From: Acridotheres tristis
Taxonomy: Eukaryota; Chordata; Aves; Passeriformes; Sturnidae
Direction: 5' to 3'
Assembly (NCBI GenBank): GCA_037013685.1
Contig: CM072893.1
Coordinates: 20,665,736 to 20,729,735 of the forward strand
DNA: 64,000 bases
Below the pieces are notes generated by a model. That model saw only the letters and a program-made list of their open reading frames with translations, was not told the DNA's origin and ran no database searches. Below, in pieces: positions 12,201-27,200 of the stretch; the stretch's first letter is position 1; the number at the start of each line of letters is the position of its first letter. A program made the translations under genes and the position numbers.

Positions 12201-15200
12201 TTTCCTCACAAGTACAATAACTTATCAAGTCTTCAATTGCACAAAAATTAGAATTAGGAGGTGAGAACATGAAACCACAGCAAAATTTTAAAAAAGGAAA
12301 ACAACCAACCCAGTACTTCTGGAATAGGTAGGGCACGGGGTAAGAATCTACAGTAATGTACCACAATACCTTCAAACTGTACATCTTTGCTTTGCTCTGA
12401 AAAGCATTCCATGTTATGCCTCTAGAACAGGAAGTTCTGTTATATACCACAGGCTCTAAAAATAGGCATAACCAATATTGTTGCTGCCAAAAGATTACCC
12501 CTGAAAAAACATTCAGCATTTATCTTCCAGCTTCTCAGGAAACTTCTCCAGCTGTGAAGTCTGACACTATCCTTTTTCTCATTATAGTCATTGCCCATCA
12601 AAAAAAGCATCAGTATCTCGTCTCTTTCTGCTTTAGATTACTGTATTTCTCTGCTTTCAGTAACTCCATCTGACTTGTTCTGACTTAGCTACCACAATGT
12701 CAATTCTGTATTTATTTTTCTGCACCCGAAGTCTAAAAATAGCTTTCGTTCTTCTCTCTGGCCCTTCAACTAAAGGAAAGGAATCTGAAATGCATCAGGA
12801 GACAAGTTGTTTTAAACCTAGCAAGGTTGGGGTGGCAAAAGAGGTGGAACAGTTTCCCTCTACTACACACTCAATCTCCTCTTCTACAAGCAAAACTAAA
12901 TTATTGTCTTGCCCAGCATGCCATCCATACAATCAAAACAGTAAATCTTGAAATTAGCTAATTCTGCATACCTGGCATTTAACCAGCTGCCTAAACCAAT
13001 GTTTAGACAGATCCTCACTTCAAAAGCAAAACAACTTCAGAACAAAGCATTTATTTTTCCATTTGGCTATGGAGTTCTAGGGGAGCTAAAAAGGTCACGG
13101 CTTCGTACAGAAAAAGGGCTCAGTGCAGCAGTGAGCAAGAAGAAAAGGACTGGGGCATTTCCAAAGTCTGCCTGTAGTTTTACAGACGGTTGTAATGTTC
13201 CTGTTGGAGCCACAAGAAGAAAATATCCAAGGAAAAAATATTTAAGTGCACCACTCTGTAATACACAGACTCATCCACTGGAATGGAGGTGGATTGAAAG
13301 CCATTACATATCAGCTATGCAGCTGCCTGACCTTTGGCCACACTGGTACAGGGAAACTGCAACCACTCATTTGGGCTCCATTTCTGCTTTCAGATCACAC
13401 AGAAACTGAACCAAAACAGCACACGATCTTGAGAGGGAGTGACCTGCAGAACTGCAGGGCAGTACCACACATCTCAAGAACTAGTGCCAAATGACCTACA
13501 GGGCAAAGAACCAGGTTGTATATTTAAAATTAGAACTGTGTAGAGGAGTATTTATTAACATACAGATTTGTTAATTCTATCTACAGCTGAATTAGCATCA
13601 GAAATACTTTTATGCTTTCAGGCAAAACACAGGTTATGGACTTGATAAAGGAATCAACAACTAAAAGGGTAACGAAAGTGCTTCTGATTGTACAATCTCT
13701 GAAAAGTCTGGTCTTGTGGTTGAACCAGGACTGCCCTGAACAAGTCTTTCCATAGTTAATAGTCTACCATCTGTCAACATTACTTTTCTATTTAAATAGC
13801 AAGTTCACAAAAACAGAAGCAGGAAAAGTATTTTTCCTCTTTCAACTAATCATACAGTCTGGGTAATTAAAACATTATTAATTTGCAGTGTTTTGCATTT
13901 CTTGTTTATGAATGAATTGCATCATTCAGAGCATGGATTTTCCCTTATACTATTTAAAAAAAAATCACATTGTCCAGAAAATAATTTACCATGTTTCAAT
14001 TTCAACCCTGTGAATGTTACTAGCAAAGTTTTTCTCCAGGTAAGAGAAAAGATTAAATCTCATGTCTTTTCTGAAGAATGACTCATTATTGGTAGCTAGG
14101 TAATAATGGCACCTTTTCCATGAGAAAAGAATTGGGTTCACCAGTCTGCCATACACAGGGCAGCCAGCTGGAGCAGGAGTGGATTTTGTTAGCTGCAGAC
14201 TGAACCACGCCCGAACAGGCATACTAACATTTCTAAACTATGATCAGCTAAATGTGAAAAACCATCTTGACTTCACTGTTAACTACACTGGAAGCAGCTA
14301 AGAATGTTTTAAAGCAAGGACAGAGGAGTCTGAATTGACTTCTGCTTTCAGAGCTGGCAAGAAGAGGAAGACGAGTACCTGCATGACCGTCACGGCCCCG
14401 TACGTAACGGCTGTCCAGTAGATAGAGCCCACCATTATTCCAGCTGCAGCAAAGGGACATGCCTTTGAGATCAGGCGATCTGCAAGATCCAAAACGTAAA
14501 CAACTGGACCTGTGATAAAGGAAAAGTAAGGTTTCAAGATAGATATATATAGATACACACACATAAAAGCATACTGTCAAAAGGGCAGCATCTATCACCA
14601 ATAAGAAAGAAAGCAAAATACAAGTCTGACATACCACACGTGCTGATTAAGTGAGAACATATAATTAAAAAGCTATTAAGCTAAACTTGTGACTTCTTTC
14701 TACCTACCATTTCTTTTACCACATAACCTTTCCAGGAGATTGATACACTGCTTAAAGCACTAATTTACCCACCGATTAGCTTCCTTTGTGTTGAGTAAGA
14801 ATTGTTCTTTTGTAGAAACCACTTTAGGCTTAGTGCCTTTTTTATTGCTTAGATACTTTAGTTTTCTAAAGGAAAAAATACCGATTTGTTGTAATGTACT
14901 TCGTGTCCTTATTTTTGACAGCTTCACCTGAAAATTCTGTCACTAAACTCTCCTGCTATGCAGTAAAAAGTAGTGTAGTTAATACAAAAGATTTCTTCCA
15001 CTGGAAGAGGCTGCATTCAGTATGTTTAGAGGATCACCTCTCAAAACACTGGAGGAAAAATACTCCTATTCAGGTTATTCAGTGCCTTTGACAACAACAC
15101 ATGAATAGATTCATTGTTCTGTCTGTGCACAACTGCACTTTCCAGACTTACACAGGGCAAGACAATAAATACCCTGACTACCTTTGGGTGAGGTAAACAA

Positions 15201-18200
15201 GGGCAATGCCTGCATCTTTTCTTTGAGGGACTGCAAGAGCATGAGTGAAGCAAAAGCCAGAACACTGAAATGTATATATGGAAGTGAAAAACATCATCAC
15301 CATAATCTGCATTACTTTTGTATTTGTCAACAAATTCTACATGCAGACTGTCCTCCCACAGCTCATATGTATGAACAGTTCCTGTGAGCTCCCTCCTACT
15401 TTTTCCTACCAAAATCAGTGACAATTCTCAAAACCAGCCTACAGGCATTCCTCAAGTAACCAATCCTCCATGTCTCTCAAAGTTTACCCATAGTGACAAA
15501 ACTGTGACTCCTGTTTCATGACTTACTTAGTTCTTCTTTTTCTAGAGAACATCTTTATTGTAAATGATTTCAAAAACCCCAGTTCTACTCAGCTCAAGTC
15601 ATCTGGTGGAAAAAAAGCAACAAGAACATCCAGTTCAACTCTTAACAGTTGTGTTTGACTTTCCAGAACACACTTAAGAAGGTGCTGGGATGTCTATCAG
15701 TATGCTGGAAGTAGCAACAAGGTCATAACTGCAAGTACTAAATGCACAGTAGTTTACACATCTTGACTGTTTCCCAGAGTCACTGAAAAAGTGCTTTGGT
15801 TTTACCATTTTGAAAACTTATGTTTGAAAACAGGAGACTCAAATGACACTGAAAGTTGCCTTATAACACAAGTACTAACAAATTACACCTACTGACACAG
15901 ATCATTGAGAGAAACCTGGCTAGAGAGTCAGGTATAGAATCTGGAGAAAATACTAGAAAAAATTATTGAAATGATCTTTTAATTAGCCCTTAGGAAGGAA
16001 GTAGTGAGAAAGGAGGATAAAACTGGTTTTGCTTTTTAAGATGGTACTGAGGAAGAAACAGGAAAATAGTTATCATTGATACCCAAATTAAAGAAGGAAA
16101 TATGAAACAAAATATTTTTCATTTTGAAAAATATATCATGCTTTAAAGTTTTTTTCTGCCAAACTGTTTTCTGTTTATTAAACTGAAGTAATTATTCAAG
16201 AGATACTTTGGTTACTTTCAAAGTGGTAGTAATATTTTTCTATTTAGTGAAAGTTCTCAGAAGAGCAGAAAACAGCTCACAAGAACATAATTACCACCAA
16301 TCACCAGAACTGATAGGCACTATCAAATCTAAAATGGATTTATGATTTTAAGATATGAGAAGTTAACTGGTAAATACATAAAAAACCATCCAGTGTTACT
16401 TATATTGACTGATGTCTCCTGCAGTTGATATTACTTCTAAACTATAATCATAAATTAAAATTTGTGTTGGGGGTGTCCTTCCACAGAATTCTTAGAAAAA
16501 AGTTTCCAGCAGTACGTTAAGGAAGTGTTAAAGTAAGTAAGTGAATTTGATGCCTCAGGGAAGGGTATGACTAACACTGTCTTCAAAAGACACCTGCTGC
16601 AGGAGAAACAGGGCCACTAGCAAGGGCCCTTGGAAAATTCTTACTGTCCTTACTCTGCCTGGTGTGACCTCGATTGACTTGTAGTTGAATTGCACTGTAA
16701 CAGCTTTGGGTTACTAGAAAGAATGACAAAAGGGCAAGACTGGTCACTTGCTTAAGGGACTTCAAGGTTATGTTCCATGGAGCCAGATTAATTTCCCTGC
16801 TCTACTACTGATGTCTTGTGTACTCTTACACAAGTCTGAATTTTTATGCCCTCACCATTAAAAATGGAAAAAGATGTTATTGTGAGGGGAATTTTATCAA
16901 AATACATGAAGGTTCTCACACATGTGCAAGAGCTGAACAATCTCATGCAAGAATTTTAGTTCAGCTTCAGAACCCAGGAATATTGGAATCTAAGCTTTCA
17001 AATACAGTATGCCACGAACTGCAGGAACAAATTAAAATGCCTGTTATGTTAATATATCCTGTCCAAATTACATTCCTTCCCCTTTTTTCCATTGTCAAAA
17101 TAAAATGCAAATGCAGCTCACCTTACAATTTCATCAGTCAAGATACAAATAAGAATTTTAAACAACGTCAAGTTTTGTGATGCATTCTATGTCCAGACAG
17201 AAACCCAGTTTTCTTCCCAAAGCCAATGTAAATGTTATAGTTTGATGCCTTCTTTATGATGGAGATTTACCCTGTTCAGCAAAGCTGAATGGTGGTTGTT
17301 ACATGAATAACGTGTAATAAGTTTTATACTGATTTACAGATTTACATTTTTTTTTATATCAACAATGCAGTATTGTTGTATATATTTTGCTTACCATAAC
17401 TCAGTGTTCTATCATGGAAATAAATGTCATTACTCAAAATTCCCTTGACACCTTAATTTTATCAGCCCTTAAGCTAATAAGAAAGGAGTCCAGTCCCAAA
17501 GAACTGGCAGAGTTATTTTCAGCTCTTTCATGACAGAAATAGGATACTTAAAAAAAAAATCTTCAAAATCCTCTAAATGTCTGCACTCAACTGCTACACC
17601 ACCATTTCTCTGACAAGCAGTTTTACTTTTAAACAAAATTTAAGTTTCCATGGCAACATTTCATTTTCTTGATTTGCTTAATATATCCCATAGAACACAT
17701 GGGCAAACGAGGGCTGAAATAACAGCAAGCACTGCTAATTTAAACACATGCAACGTACTGTGCATTATCCTACTTGGCTGCTCAAGTAAGAGACTCTGGA
17801 AGACCATGTCCAACTTTTTTTTTCACCTTGACAAACAGAGCTAGAGCAGTATCCAGCAATTGTAAATATTCTGCCTCTTGATTACGGGGCAGTATTGACT
17901 CAAAACACCTCCTGACCAAAGTGAAAGTATGTTTTTCCAGTAATACCACATGCTGCTTAGGAAATTCTCCTCTGAATTTCCTCTGATAAGTGTCTCTGCA
18001 AGCTGAGTAAAAAAAAAAAAAAAAAAATGTGTTTATATACTGTGTGGCAATTGCTGAAAGAAGTCACCTTCTGCTCAACAAGAAAAATAATCCCATTAGC
18101 CAGGAAATAATTACAGGTCAATCACAAGATTTATCTATATACCTAAGTGGAATATATCCAAAATTTTTAGAAGGCATTTAACTAAGCCACCAAATAGGAT

Positions 18201-21200
18201 GCAAGCAAAATATAAAGTTATTTCTTTCTGTCTGGAAAAGGGAATAGACAAGTTTCAAACAGAACTGGTACTCCCAGCATAAGAAAGGGGAAAAAAAAAA
18301 AATCAAGAACAAATAAATAAACAACAATTTAAATGATCCATATCTTACCTAGCTTTGGAAACACTATTAAATATTCTGCATTGCACTGAGGACAAGCAAC
18401 TCTAGCAGTACTGTTTCCTCTTTGCTTTTCATCCACCCAGCGCTGCAGACAAGTCTGATGCACCCATTTGGTGGAGCCCCTGCACCTGCAGGGCCTCACC
18501 CACTCTGCTGTCCGATCATCCTCATCGGTAGCAAAGCAAACCCAGCAGCTTCTGCAATCACAGGAAGGGAAAAAAAAGAGATATTTTCTGCTACTTTTAC
18601 ATGCTTAAAAGAAGTATTCACATGTTAAAGCATGCAGCTTTAGAAAATGTGCACCTAGAGGAGATGATGGTTGTTACTTCATTCTTAATCACCAGAAGTG
18701 TCGGTATTTTGTACCACAGTTTTGCTATAAAATCAACAGCATAAACATAATTTTATAGATAGCTAAACAACTGCTTTATACATTCTGAATTATTAATTAA
18801 ACTTTTAGATAATTTATGATTAAAGAGCATTGAGACTGTAGTCCGACCTTTGAATAATTCAACATATGAAAAATCCATTTTTAAAATGTTTTATCATCTC
18901 TTTCTACAACGTTTTGTTGAGTTTTTTAAAAATTTTAAATGTCTAAGATCAATACTGTAGTCTGTTACTTGGGAAACTAAGTTCAATCCACTTAAATGAT
19001 AAAACAACACAAATAATACAATGTCACTCTAGACAATTATATAAAATTCATTCGCTCTCTTTGAAAAGATGAAATATTTAGTTCAAACAACTTGACTTTG
19101 TATAATATAAATTCAGTTATAAAGTACTTCAAGAATACTATTGTACCAGTAGAGGAGTAAATTTCTGCTTTGGAGAATTATATGGACATGAAAATTCAAA
19201 TACATTAATTCTGTAAGGAGAAAACACAAAACTGACAGTCTATACAACCTCACCTGAAGTGAGCACAGAACCTAGGAACTCCCAGATCAATGATGATGTT
19301 TAGGCCAGAGTTTTGGCCAACTTACAAGAGACAGCAAAATACGGATCTAAACTAGGAAAATATTAGATATGTTCAGCCAGTTACTTTTACTGTGACACAG
19401 TCTGCTAATTCCCATGCTGAAGATATAGGAGTTTACATAATAAACCAGAATCTATCAAAATAAGAATCTTACTATAAATATATATATATATATCTAATGG
19501 TTTGCTTTTTAAAAAATATTTTATGCAAGCCACTGCAATCATAGTTAAACCCTTACAAAGAAGCACAGCAACAGAATCCCTATAATTTAACTTCCAAGAA
19601 ACAATCTAATTAGACATTGTGACCTAAATGAAGTTTTACATCACAATTTTGATGATGTTTTGTTCTCTTAACAATTTGAGTGACATCATTAAGATGAAAC
19701 ATTAAAAGGTTTCTTATGTGTAACGAATAACAGACAGTAACTGAGGAAGACGAAACTGAGAAATGCTCTGGCGCTTGTAAATAAAACAATTTTGTTATTT
19801 GAGAATAATGATTGTGGATTCTATGCCAGGATGTTACAGTGGTTCATGATGCTTTTCCTCTCACTTCTGTTTTCGTTTGTTTTTAGCTCCTCTTTGAAGA
19901 AAAAGAAGAGGGAATATGCAATAGGAAATTAAATTTTGTCAGGCTCCAACTTCAAGAAATGAAAAATATTGTTGCCTAACAGCTTTGCTTTTCAGACCTA
20001 ACTGTTTTGGGTAGTGTTCTATTTGTAAATTGAAAGTGCATATTTACAGAAGAATAGCCATTTTTTAAAATAGAAATGACTGTGCCTATAAAATACTTGC
20101 AAGACATTCTTTAAAGCACTGAATCTTTTTATCATCTATAGTAGTAGTAGAAGTATGTTGAATAAATTGCAAGTGCAACTTGTCAGAGCAGAGGGCAACC
20201 TGTATCAGTTTAGTACCAGCATACTTGTAAAAGGGAGTACAATTTGAGATTTAGATTCCCGGGAAGACTGCAGAGAAAGCAATTTAATACTGAACAATCC
20301 ATAAAATGAACCTGTAAGGTCCACATGTTCAGTTGTAAATTCAGAACACATTCTATAGGTACAGATGCAAATTTAAACTGTGGTGGTCTAAAACCAGAGC
20401 TGCCTCCACTTGCATTTGAGAAGACTTTTTACTTTATGACTGACATCTGGAATCAGAACTGTAGTTTCTTCCAATCATCTTAATGGGAATGCAAAAGCAA
20501 AGGCTGACTTGGCTTTTTTCTGTTCTTCCCCACATTGGTTTGTATCAAAATTGTCATGTTATTCACTCCTGTAACACCACCCCTTTTTGCCTTCAGGCTC
20601 CCAATGTGCACCTACTGCAGTCCCAAATGAAAGGACACATTAACCTTCCTAAGCAGGAGGAGGTAACACAGACAAGCCACAAGTTAGTAAGAGTCTAGAT
20701 GAAAATGCTGAGACCACAACTAAGATTTGTAAGGATTACAAAGCATGGCTGACATTTTGGTTCATTGCACTCAATATCAAGTTCTTACAGAATAAAAGTT
20801 CTTGCATTGTTCATTGATTTTTATTTATATTAAGAATCCCCAAATTTACTTTAAGAACAAATAATAATAATAATAATTCAGCAGTCTTTTTCTGCATTAC
20901 AGGTAGACATTCACTCACTCATTCCACATCCTATTTAAGTCTACAACTGCTCTAAATTTGCAATTCAGATTTTTATTTGTAAATTAAAGACTTCACAACA
21001 GAGCTAGTTAGGTTTGGGGATACCATTACAAAATGCAAGTCTAGAGTTTATTCAAATAATAACAGATTTAAGCATGAACATAATCTTGCTACACTGCAAT
21101 TTTAACTAGTGAATTTGTCCATGACAATGGTTATAGACTAAATTCTGTTCTCAAGTTCTCTGTCGAGGTTAGTAAGTCAAGAAAAATTTGCATCTTTTCT

Positions 21201-24200
21201 TTAATTGGTTCATCCAATTTCTTGCCAGCCAATGATACCTGAAAACCTGAAAGACCTATGAAAGGAATAACAAAATCCTTTACAGACTTAAACCTTTAGC
21301 AAGCCATGAATAATGAACAATAAATTCCCTGTATACTGTCATCAGCTTTATCTCTTTCCATTGACAGCAGCTGTAGCAGAAAGGACTAAATAAAACCATT
21401 TCAAAACAGGTATCTAGGCTCTTGCCAGATTTTCCATTTTCTTGTACTGAATAAAATATGACCTTGATTCTTACCACTGAATCAGGTTGCTACTCAGATA
21501 ACCTGAAATAGAAAGGGCTGAAAAGGTGGAACAAAGCATTGTTTCTGATAGAAACTCAAACCCTTTTCCTTGATGACTTTCTACATAGCCAAATCAATAA
21601 CACTAATGTATTTTTCCACACTTCCTTGGCTCAAAAAAAAAAAAAAATCAAAACAAAACATACAAAACCCCAGACCAGTATCACTATTGCAGCTCTGAAT
21701 ATAAGGTTACAAATGCCTTTTAGATTCAGCTCCCCAGCAGATGAAGCTTTCTGGTCTCAAACATTTTGTTCTGACTCTGAGAAAAACGCCTTTTTCTCCA
21801 GCAAAGACAAACCCTTTTCAGGGCAATGCTTGTGTGAAGAGCAAAGCAGATGGGGAGAAAGTTGTATTGAAGATTAGAGACCCTATAGTCCAAATGACTA
21901 ATCTAAGAAATCAAGGCTTGCCTAAAACCAGGATCCTCCAAACCTCAAGTTTCCTACCAGTAAGGAGCCCACTGTCTGTGGTACCTGGTTGGAGCTACAG
22001 CTCCAACACATCCCCAAGACCCCCAGTATCAGACATACCTAGACTGCTCTGCTTTTTATTAAGCTATAACCCTTCTAAAGGTTACTTTTTTCCAAAACCA
22101 GTCTTACATGGGAAGGAAGACAGTATCTAATTCATGTTATTTAAATCAAATCTGACTCAATTTATGAAAGCTGAATTCATCATGAAACCGCTTTGTTTTC
22201 AAGCAGGTGTGACAGTTGTAAAGCAATACAAAAAAGTAATTTAAAAGCAGTATGTGAGTTGTCTATACTTACTAGTAAAAGATTTGCAAATATTTCTAAA
22301 GCCCCATAAGCCCAGCAGATGTCCTTGTAGCCACAACACTTAATGGAAGACGACTTGCTAGACTGGGACAGCACAGCTGTTCTGTGATCTGGTTTTAAAT
22401 ATTCAGTGCTGCAAGTGGGAGTGGAAACATCTTGGAATCTTCCCCCTTATGTTCAGTGGCATACACATAGGAATGGTCAGCATAAACTGGTCATAAAAAT
22501 GGTCAGAAAACTTCTCAGAAAAGAAAGTTTTACTAGACTTTTAGACCTAACTCTTACTGTGGGAAAAGCAAATTTGAACATGCGTGATGCGCTCTAGAAT
22601 TATGAGCTAAAAATGCATTTTCCCTCTCATTACAGCTCCTTCATAAAACAATAAATTTTCTACATTTCTCCCACATCATAAAGCACAGCTCTTTTCCTTA
22701 AAGTGTCAGGAATTTGCTGACATCTTGCTGCAAGAGTAAAGCATCCTAGTCCTGCTAAGCACAAAGTGTCTGAGCAGCTTATTGCAATTGAATTTCACAC
22801 CCAGAAAGAAGAAAGTGAAAAGGCTAAAACATAATTGATAACAGCAATAGCACAGAGAGCCAAGTCAGTGAGGGGTGAAAACATACCTTGAAAGAAATGA
22901 CTGAAAGCATTCCAATAACTAGCCATAAAAAGGCACAGTTCTAAAGAATGACCCATAAGTCTGCTGTTTGGAAGAGGCAATTTTTCATGAGCTTCTATAA
23001 CAACTTTTTATGCGTAGTCTATGTTGACAGATAAAATATCTTTGATGATGAATGGTGATAAGCTTTACACTAAACTTGCCAACTACACTAACTACTACAA
23101 GATCACGTTTAAGTTGGAAGACTAGGATGTCAGAAAAATGGAGTTACTTAGTAGCATTAGGCTGCTTTGGAGGTGGCTAGAATTTTAGTAGGGGGACAGC
23201 AAACTGTTCTCTTCTAAGAGCAAGAGAAACACCTTATTGCAAATGCTACCACTAAGCATTTCCTTCTCCTGAGTATGAGGAGTCAGCAGCTTGTGCTAGA
23301 TCTTGTGCTAGAGGGCCAAGAGAGAACACAAGCCTAGCCTACAAACCCCTGATAAAGGCTACAAAGAGAGGAATACCATCAACCTGAGAAATGTTAGCTT
23401 ATGTCATGCTTCACAGAGGAGATTAAGTGCCAGAAAATATGAACCCACTTGCAGGATTATAGATGGAACATTGCTCTTTCTCCAGTATTTTCCTGGCCAT
23501 CAAATGCAGTGGAAAATACTTTTATTTTCAATCCAAAACCTTCCTATCAAACTCAAAACAGCCTCACACTATCCTAAGGGGGAAAACACACAAGAGAAAT
23601 ACAGTGAGTGAAGAACAGATACTGGTGCAAAAATAGCAGTCTGAGATGCTTTAAAGGCAGCATGGCACAGCAGCCATATGCCAGCCTGTATCACTCAGCT
23701 AGAAAACATGTTGTCACTTTGAAACAAAGTCTAAAATTCTCAAAGAAGTCCTGAAAGTCATCTGACCTTATACCCAATTCTGCTCTGCCTAGTCATCATG
23801 GATAGGGTGCAATGCTGGGTAAAGGAGGCATTGCTAAGGATCTAGACATAACAGTAACTACCCTTTGCTACAAAAGCAATGCTTTCAATAGAAACAGCTC
23901 AAGGGCAGAATATCATGCTAATGTTGGTGTGAACATATGGGCACCGAAGTGGTATTCACATATAGGTTCTCAGGATGATATCATACAAACGAGATTTTAA
24001 AAAGTTTTTAATAAAAGCATGTGCATAACTAAACCCAGTAAACAAACACATTAAACCCACATGGAATAACTAACTAGACAGTGCACCAGAAAGATCTACT
24101 GATTATCAGAAGTTCAATTCAAGGTTTATTTTATTCTCAATTATAGCTTAAATCAAGGGGAAATACTTTACACTTGAGTTCATTGCACTATATAAAGGCA

Positions 24201-27200
24201 GAGATAGGAGTAAATGACAGTTCACTGAATCCTGCTGGCTGCTTTCTAGCTTGTGGATAAAATTAAACCTTTGACTGTCAGGCCTCACCTATTGTGCTTA
24301 AATTGAGCCTTAGGAAGTTTTTATGGTGTTTGCTTCTAGCCAGCTTAGAATAAGGAATCTCTCCTCAGATCTAGCTATCTTGTTGGGTTTTAGTCTCTAG
24401 TTTGCCAAATCTAGACTGTCAGTAAAAAAATTAGCTTTCATTCTGGATAAGTTAAATTTTTGCAACCAGTTATTCAGACATACTCCTTTCTCAAAGTCTT
24501 CAAAATTCAGTTATCTTAAAGGCTTTAGTATTACCATACTCTTACTTTTTCAAAAGGAAAAGCTGAGAAATCACCAAAGCTCAGTGGCCTTGCTATCAGC
24601 CTTTAAATATGCAATGAATTTTGATGTTAGAAATATTTGTTTATTTCCTAAATGAAGGAGGGAGAACAGGGCCCTTCTAGACATGTACAAAGGACAAATC
24701 AGGGAAAAACTACCACTCATACAATAAGTACTTCATTACTAAAACATTCTACATTTTGCTAACTGAACTCTACCATTGTATATTAGTAGCTTGGCCTACA
24801 ACTAACAATTTAAGCTACTGAGTGCCTGCTGGGGGTGGGTAACACTGATTCATACCATCTTAGGAAGAAAAACAAAAGTGACTAAAACTAAATGGAAAAA
24901 GAAAAACCAACCAAACAAACCTAAACAAAGAACCCCATACACACACAAAAACCAATTTACTTCCAAAACTGAAACATGCTTTGAACAACATGATTTGAAC
25001 AGAAAGTTGACATGTAGTCAAGTACATAAATAGCAAACAGTGAAGAATTCTAATAGCATTAAGTTAATGCTTTAAAATTTTAATGGATTTTTTATAGTGC
25101 AGATAGCATATGATATGATATAGGGAAAACATTTTCTCATGCATTGTTTATCTGTCAATAATCACAAACACAGGAAGTAACAGAGATGTGAACCAACTAG
25201 GAAATTACATATTAGAGGCTATTTAAAGTTACTTCCTTGAATGTGACTTTAAACATCTTAATTACTTATTAATTACCTCTAAGATGACCAGACTCCAAAT
25301 GAAGACAAAAATATGTCGTTTCTATTAACCAACAATGCTATTTTGCACTGGGGGAAAGGGGAAGGGAGTTGCATCAGAAAAATACCAACACTGATACTCG
25401 TGGTGCATGTATAGAGTAGATGACAGATGCTACAAATATCAGGAGCAACCTACATACAGAATAGACCAAGTCTGACCTGCCTAAAACTGTAACCATCTTG
25501 ACATTAAGCTGTTACTGTGATAAGCAAATGATAAGAACTGCAAAGTTATTCACAGAATCTGTATCATGTGAGCTCAGTCTCCTGCAGCCATTTTCCAGTG
25601 TCAGACAGTTAATGGAGAAGTACAAATGAATCTTTAGGCACAGTAATTTTAATTACAAAAGTAAACGCATTAGCATAAACATGTCTTAGAAACCAAACAT
25701 GGTTCCTTGCTTTACATCCAATTTTTAGGGAAAGTGAAATAGAAGTTTGATTTTTTTTTAATGTATTCCTAGAGAGTTTCATGGTTAAACTGACCATACA
25801 GGGTAGGCAATCTTCCTGTTGTGTTCTTCTGAAGAAAAGAAAAAAAACAAAACGAAGTGTACTCCTCCAACTGCACAAAGTGGAAGACTCCAAAGCAAGC
25901 GAATTGCTTTGAACTCAAGAGTTTATGACAGATACTATTACTCAAGTTATTCTCAGTTTATAATTTCTACTTTTTACCAGAAAATTTACAGTATAAGAGA
26001 GTAAACCAAAAAGCTCTACTTAAGTCAGTCATCTTATATAATCCTAATAATAAAAATTGGAACAATTTCTGACCTAAAAATTATCAAAAAAAATTTAAAT
26101 GCCAAGAAGATAAATTCTTGGAATATTAATACCTCAAGAAAAACAAAAACCACATATCAAATGTGGCAGACACTGAAAATCTGGAAAGTCTTTACTCTAA
26201 ATAAATGGGAACAAAATTGCAAGGTGTCTGATCATAACATTAAGTAATTCTCCTCAACAAGCTGTGGAACTGACTGCATGACTCACCAGTAGAACAGTCA
26301 CAAGCACCCTGCACATGGTCTTCTGTAATTACATCCCTCACAGAAAGCTCACTTATGTTGGCACATTTTATCCCAATAAAAAATATCCACTTCTAAACAA
26401 AAATATTCACATTCCAGGAGGCACTCAGAAGAAACAAATTAGAAGAGATCTGGAAGGTACACAATGACCACACTGCAGGTTTAAAATAGAGGGTCTTGTC
26501 TTTTTTTCTGGAAAGATTGTGAAGAAATAATTAATTATATCAACACGGCTTTAAAAAATACCACTGAATGCCAGCTCCTCGTCATGACAACTCTGTTATT
26601 TACCACCTTCCCCCTGTTAGCACTTTCTTTTACTATGTACACATTGAAGAACTGCACGGCCACAGGAGGAAACAAGCAGAGAAACATAAACCGAGAACAC
26701 ATAACAGTCCATACTTCTCATCAGCAATCACCTGAAAACCTAGAAACACTAACAACACTTATCCAAGAAGTTTTTTCCTGTCAAAGTTGTTTCCAAATTC
26801 AAGCACATACAAGGATTCCCTGATTAGCCCTTAAATCAACTGGTATTTACTTGTTACAGGAGAAACTATTTTATAGCAGGCCAGTTGAATTTTTATGTTA
26901 ACTTAAAAACTAATGAACAGCTAGTCCCTGATTTAATACAACGTCAGTGCAATTTTTTTAAAACAGCATTTAAAAGCAGACATTTTGATTGTAAGTTTTC
27001 TTATCATACAGTAGTATTAAGCAGGAAGTGTCTAATCCTTCCCCCAGAATCACTGACACAAAAATCCTGAGCATAAGCACTTGCATTCAGTTTTAGAAAT
27101 TTTTGACAAAAAGCACTCATATTACCATCAACATGACAGAAGAAAATTCTTAAGAGAAAAAAAAAGCAAATTTTCAGTCCAACTAGACAGAAAGTTATCT

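Noticed and set aside
12040..12519. A 159-codon minus-strand open frame in MARCHF5 intron 3
   Set aside because: No recognisable motif, no splice or homology support. It is rich in Cys, Phe and Tyr, as expected from AT-rich intron DNA.
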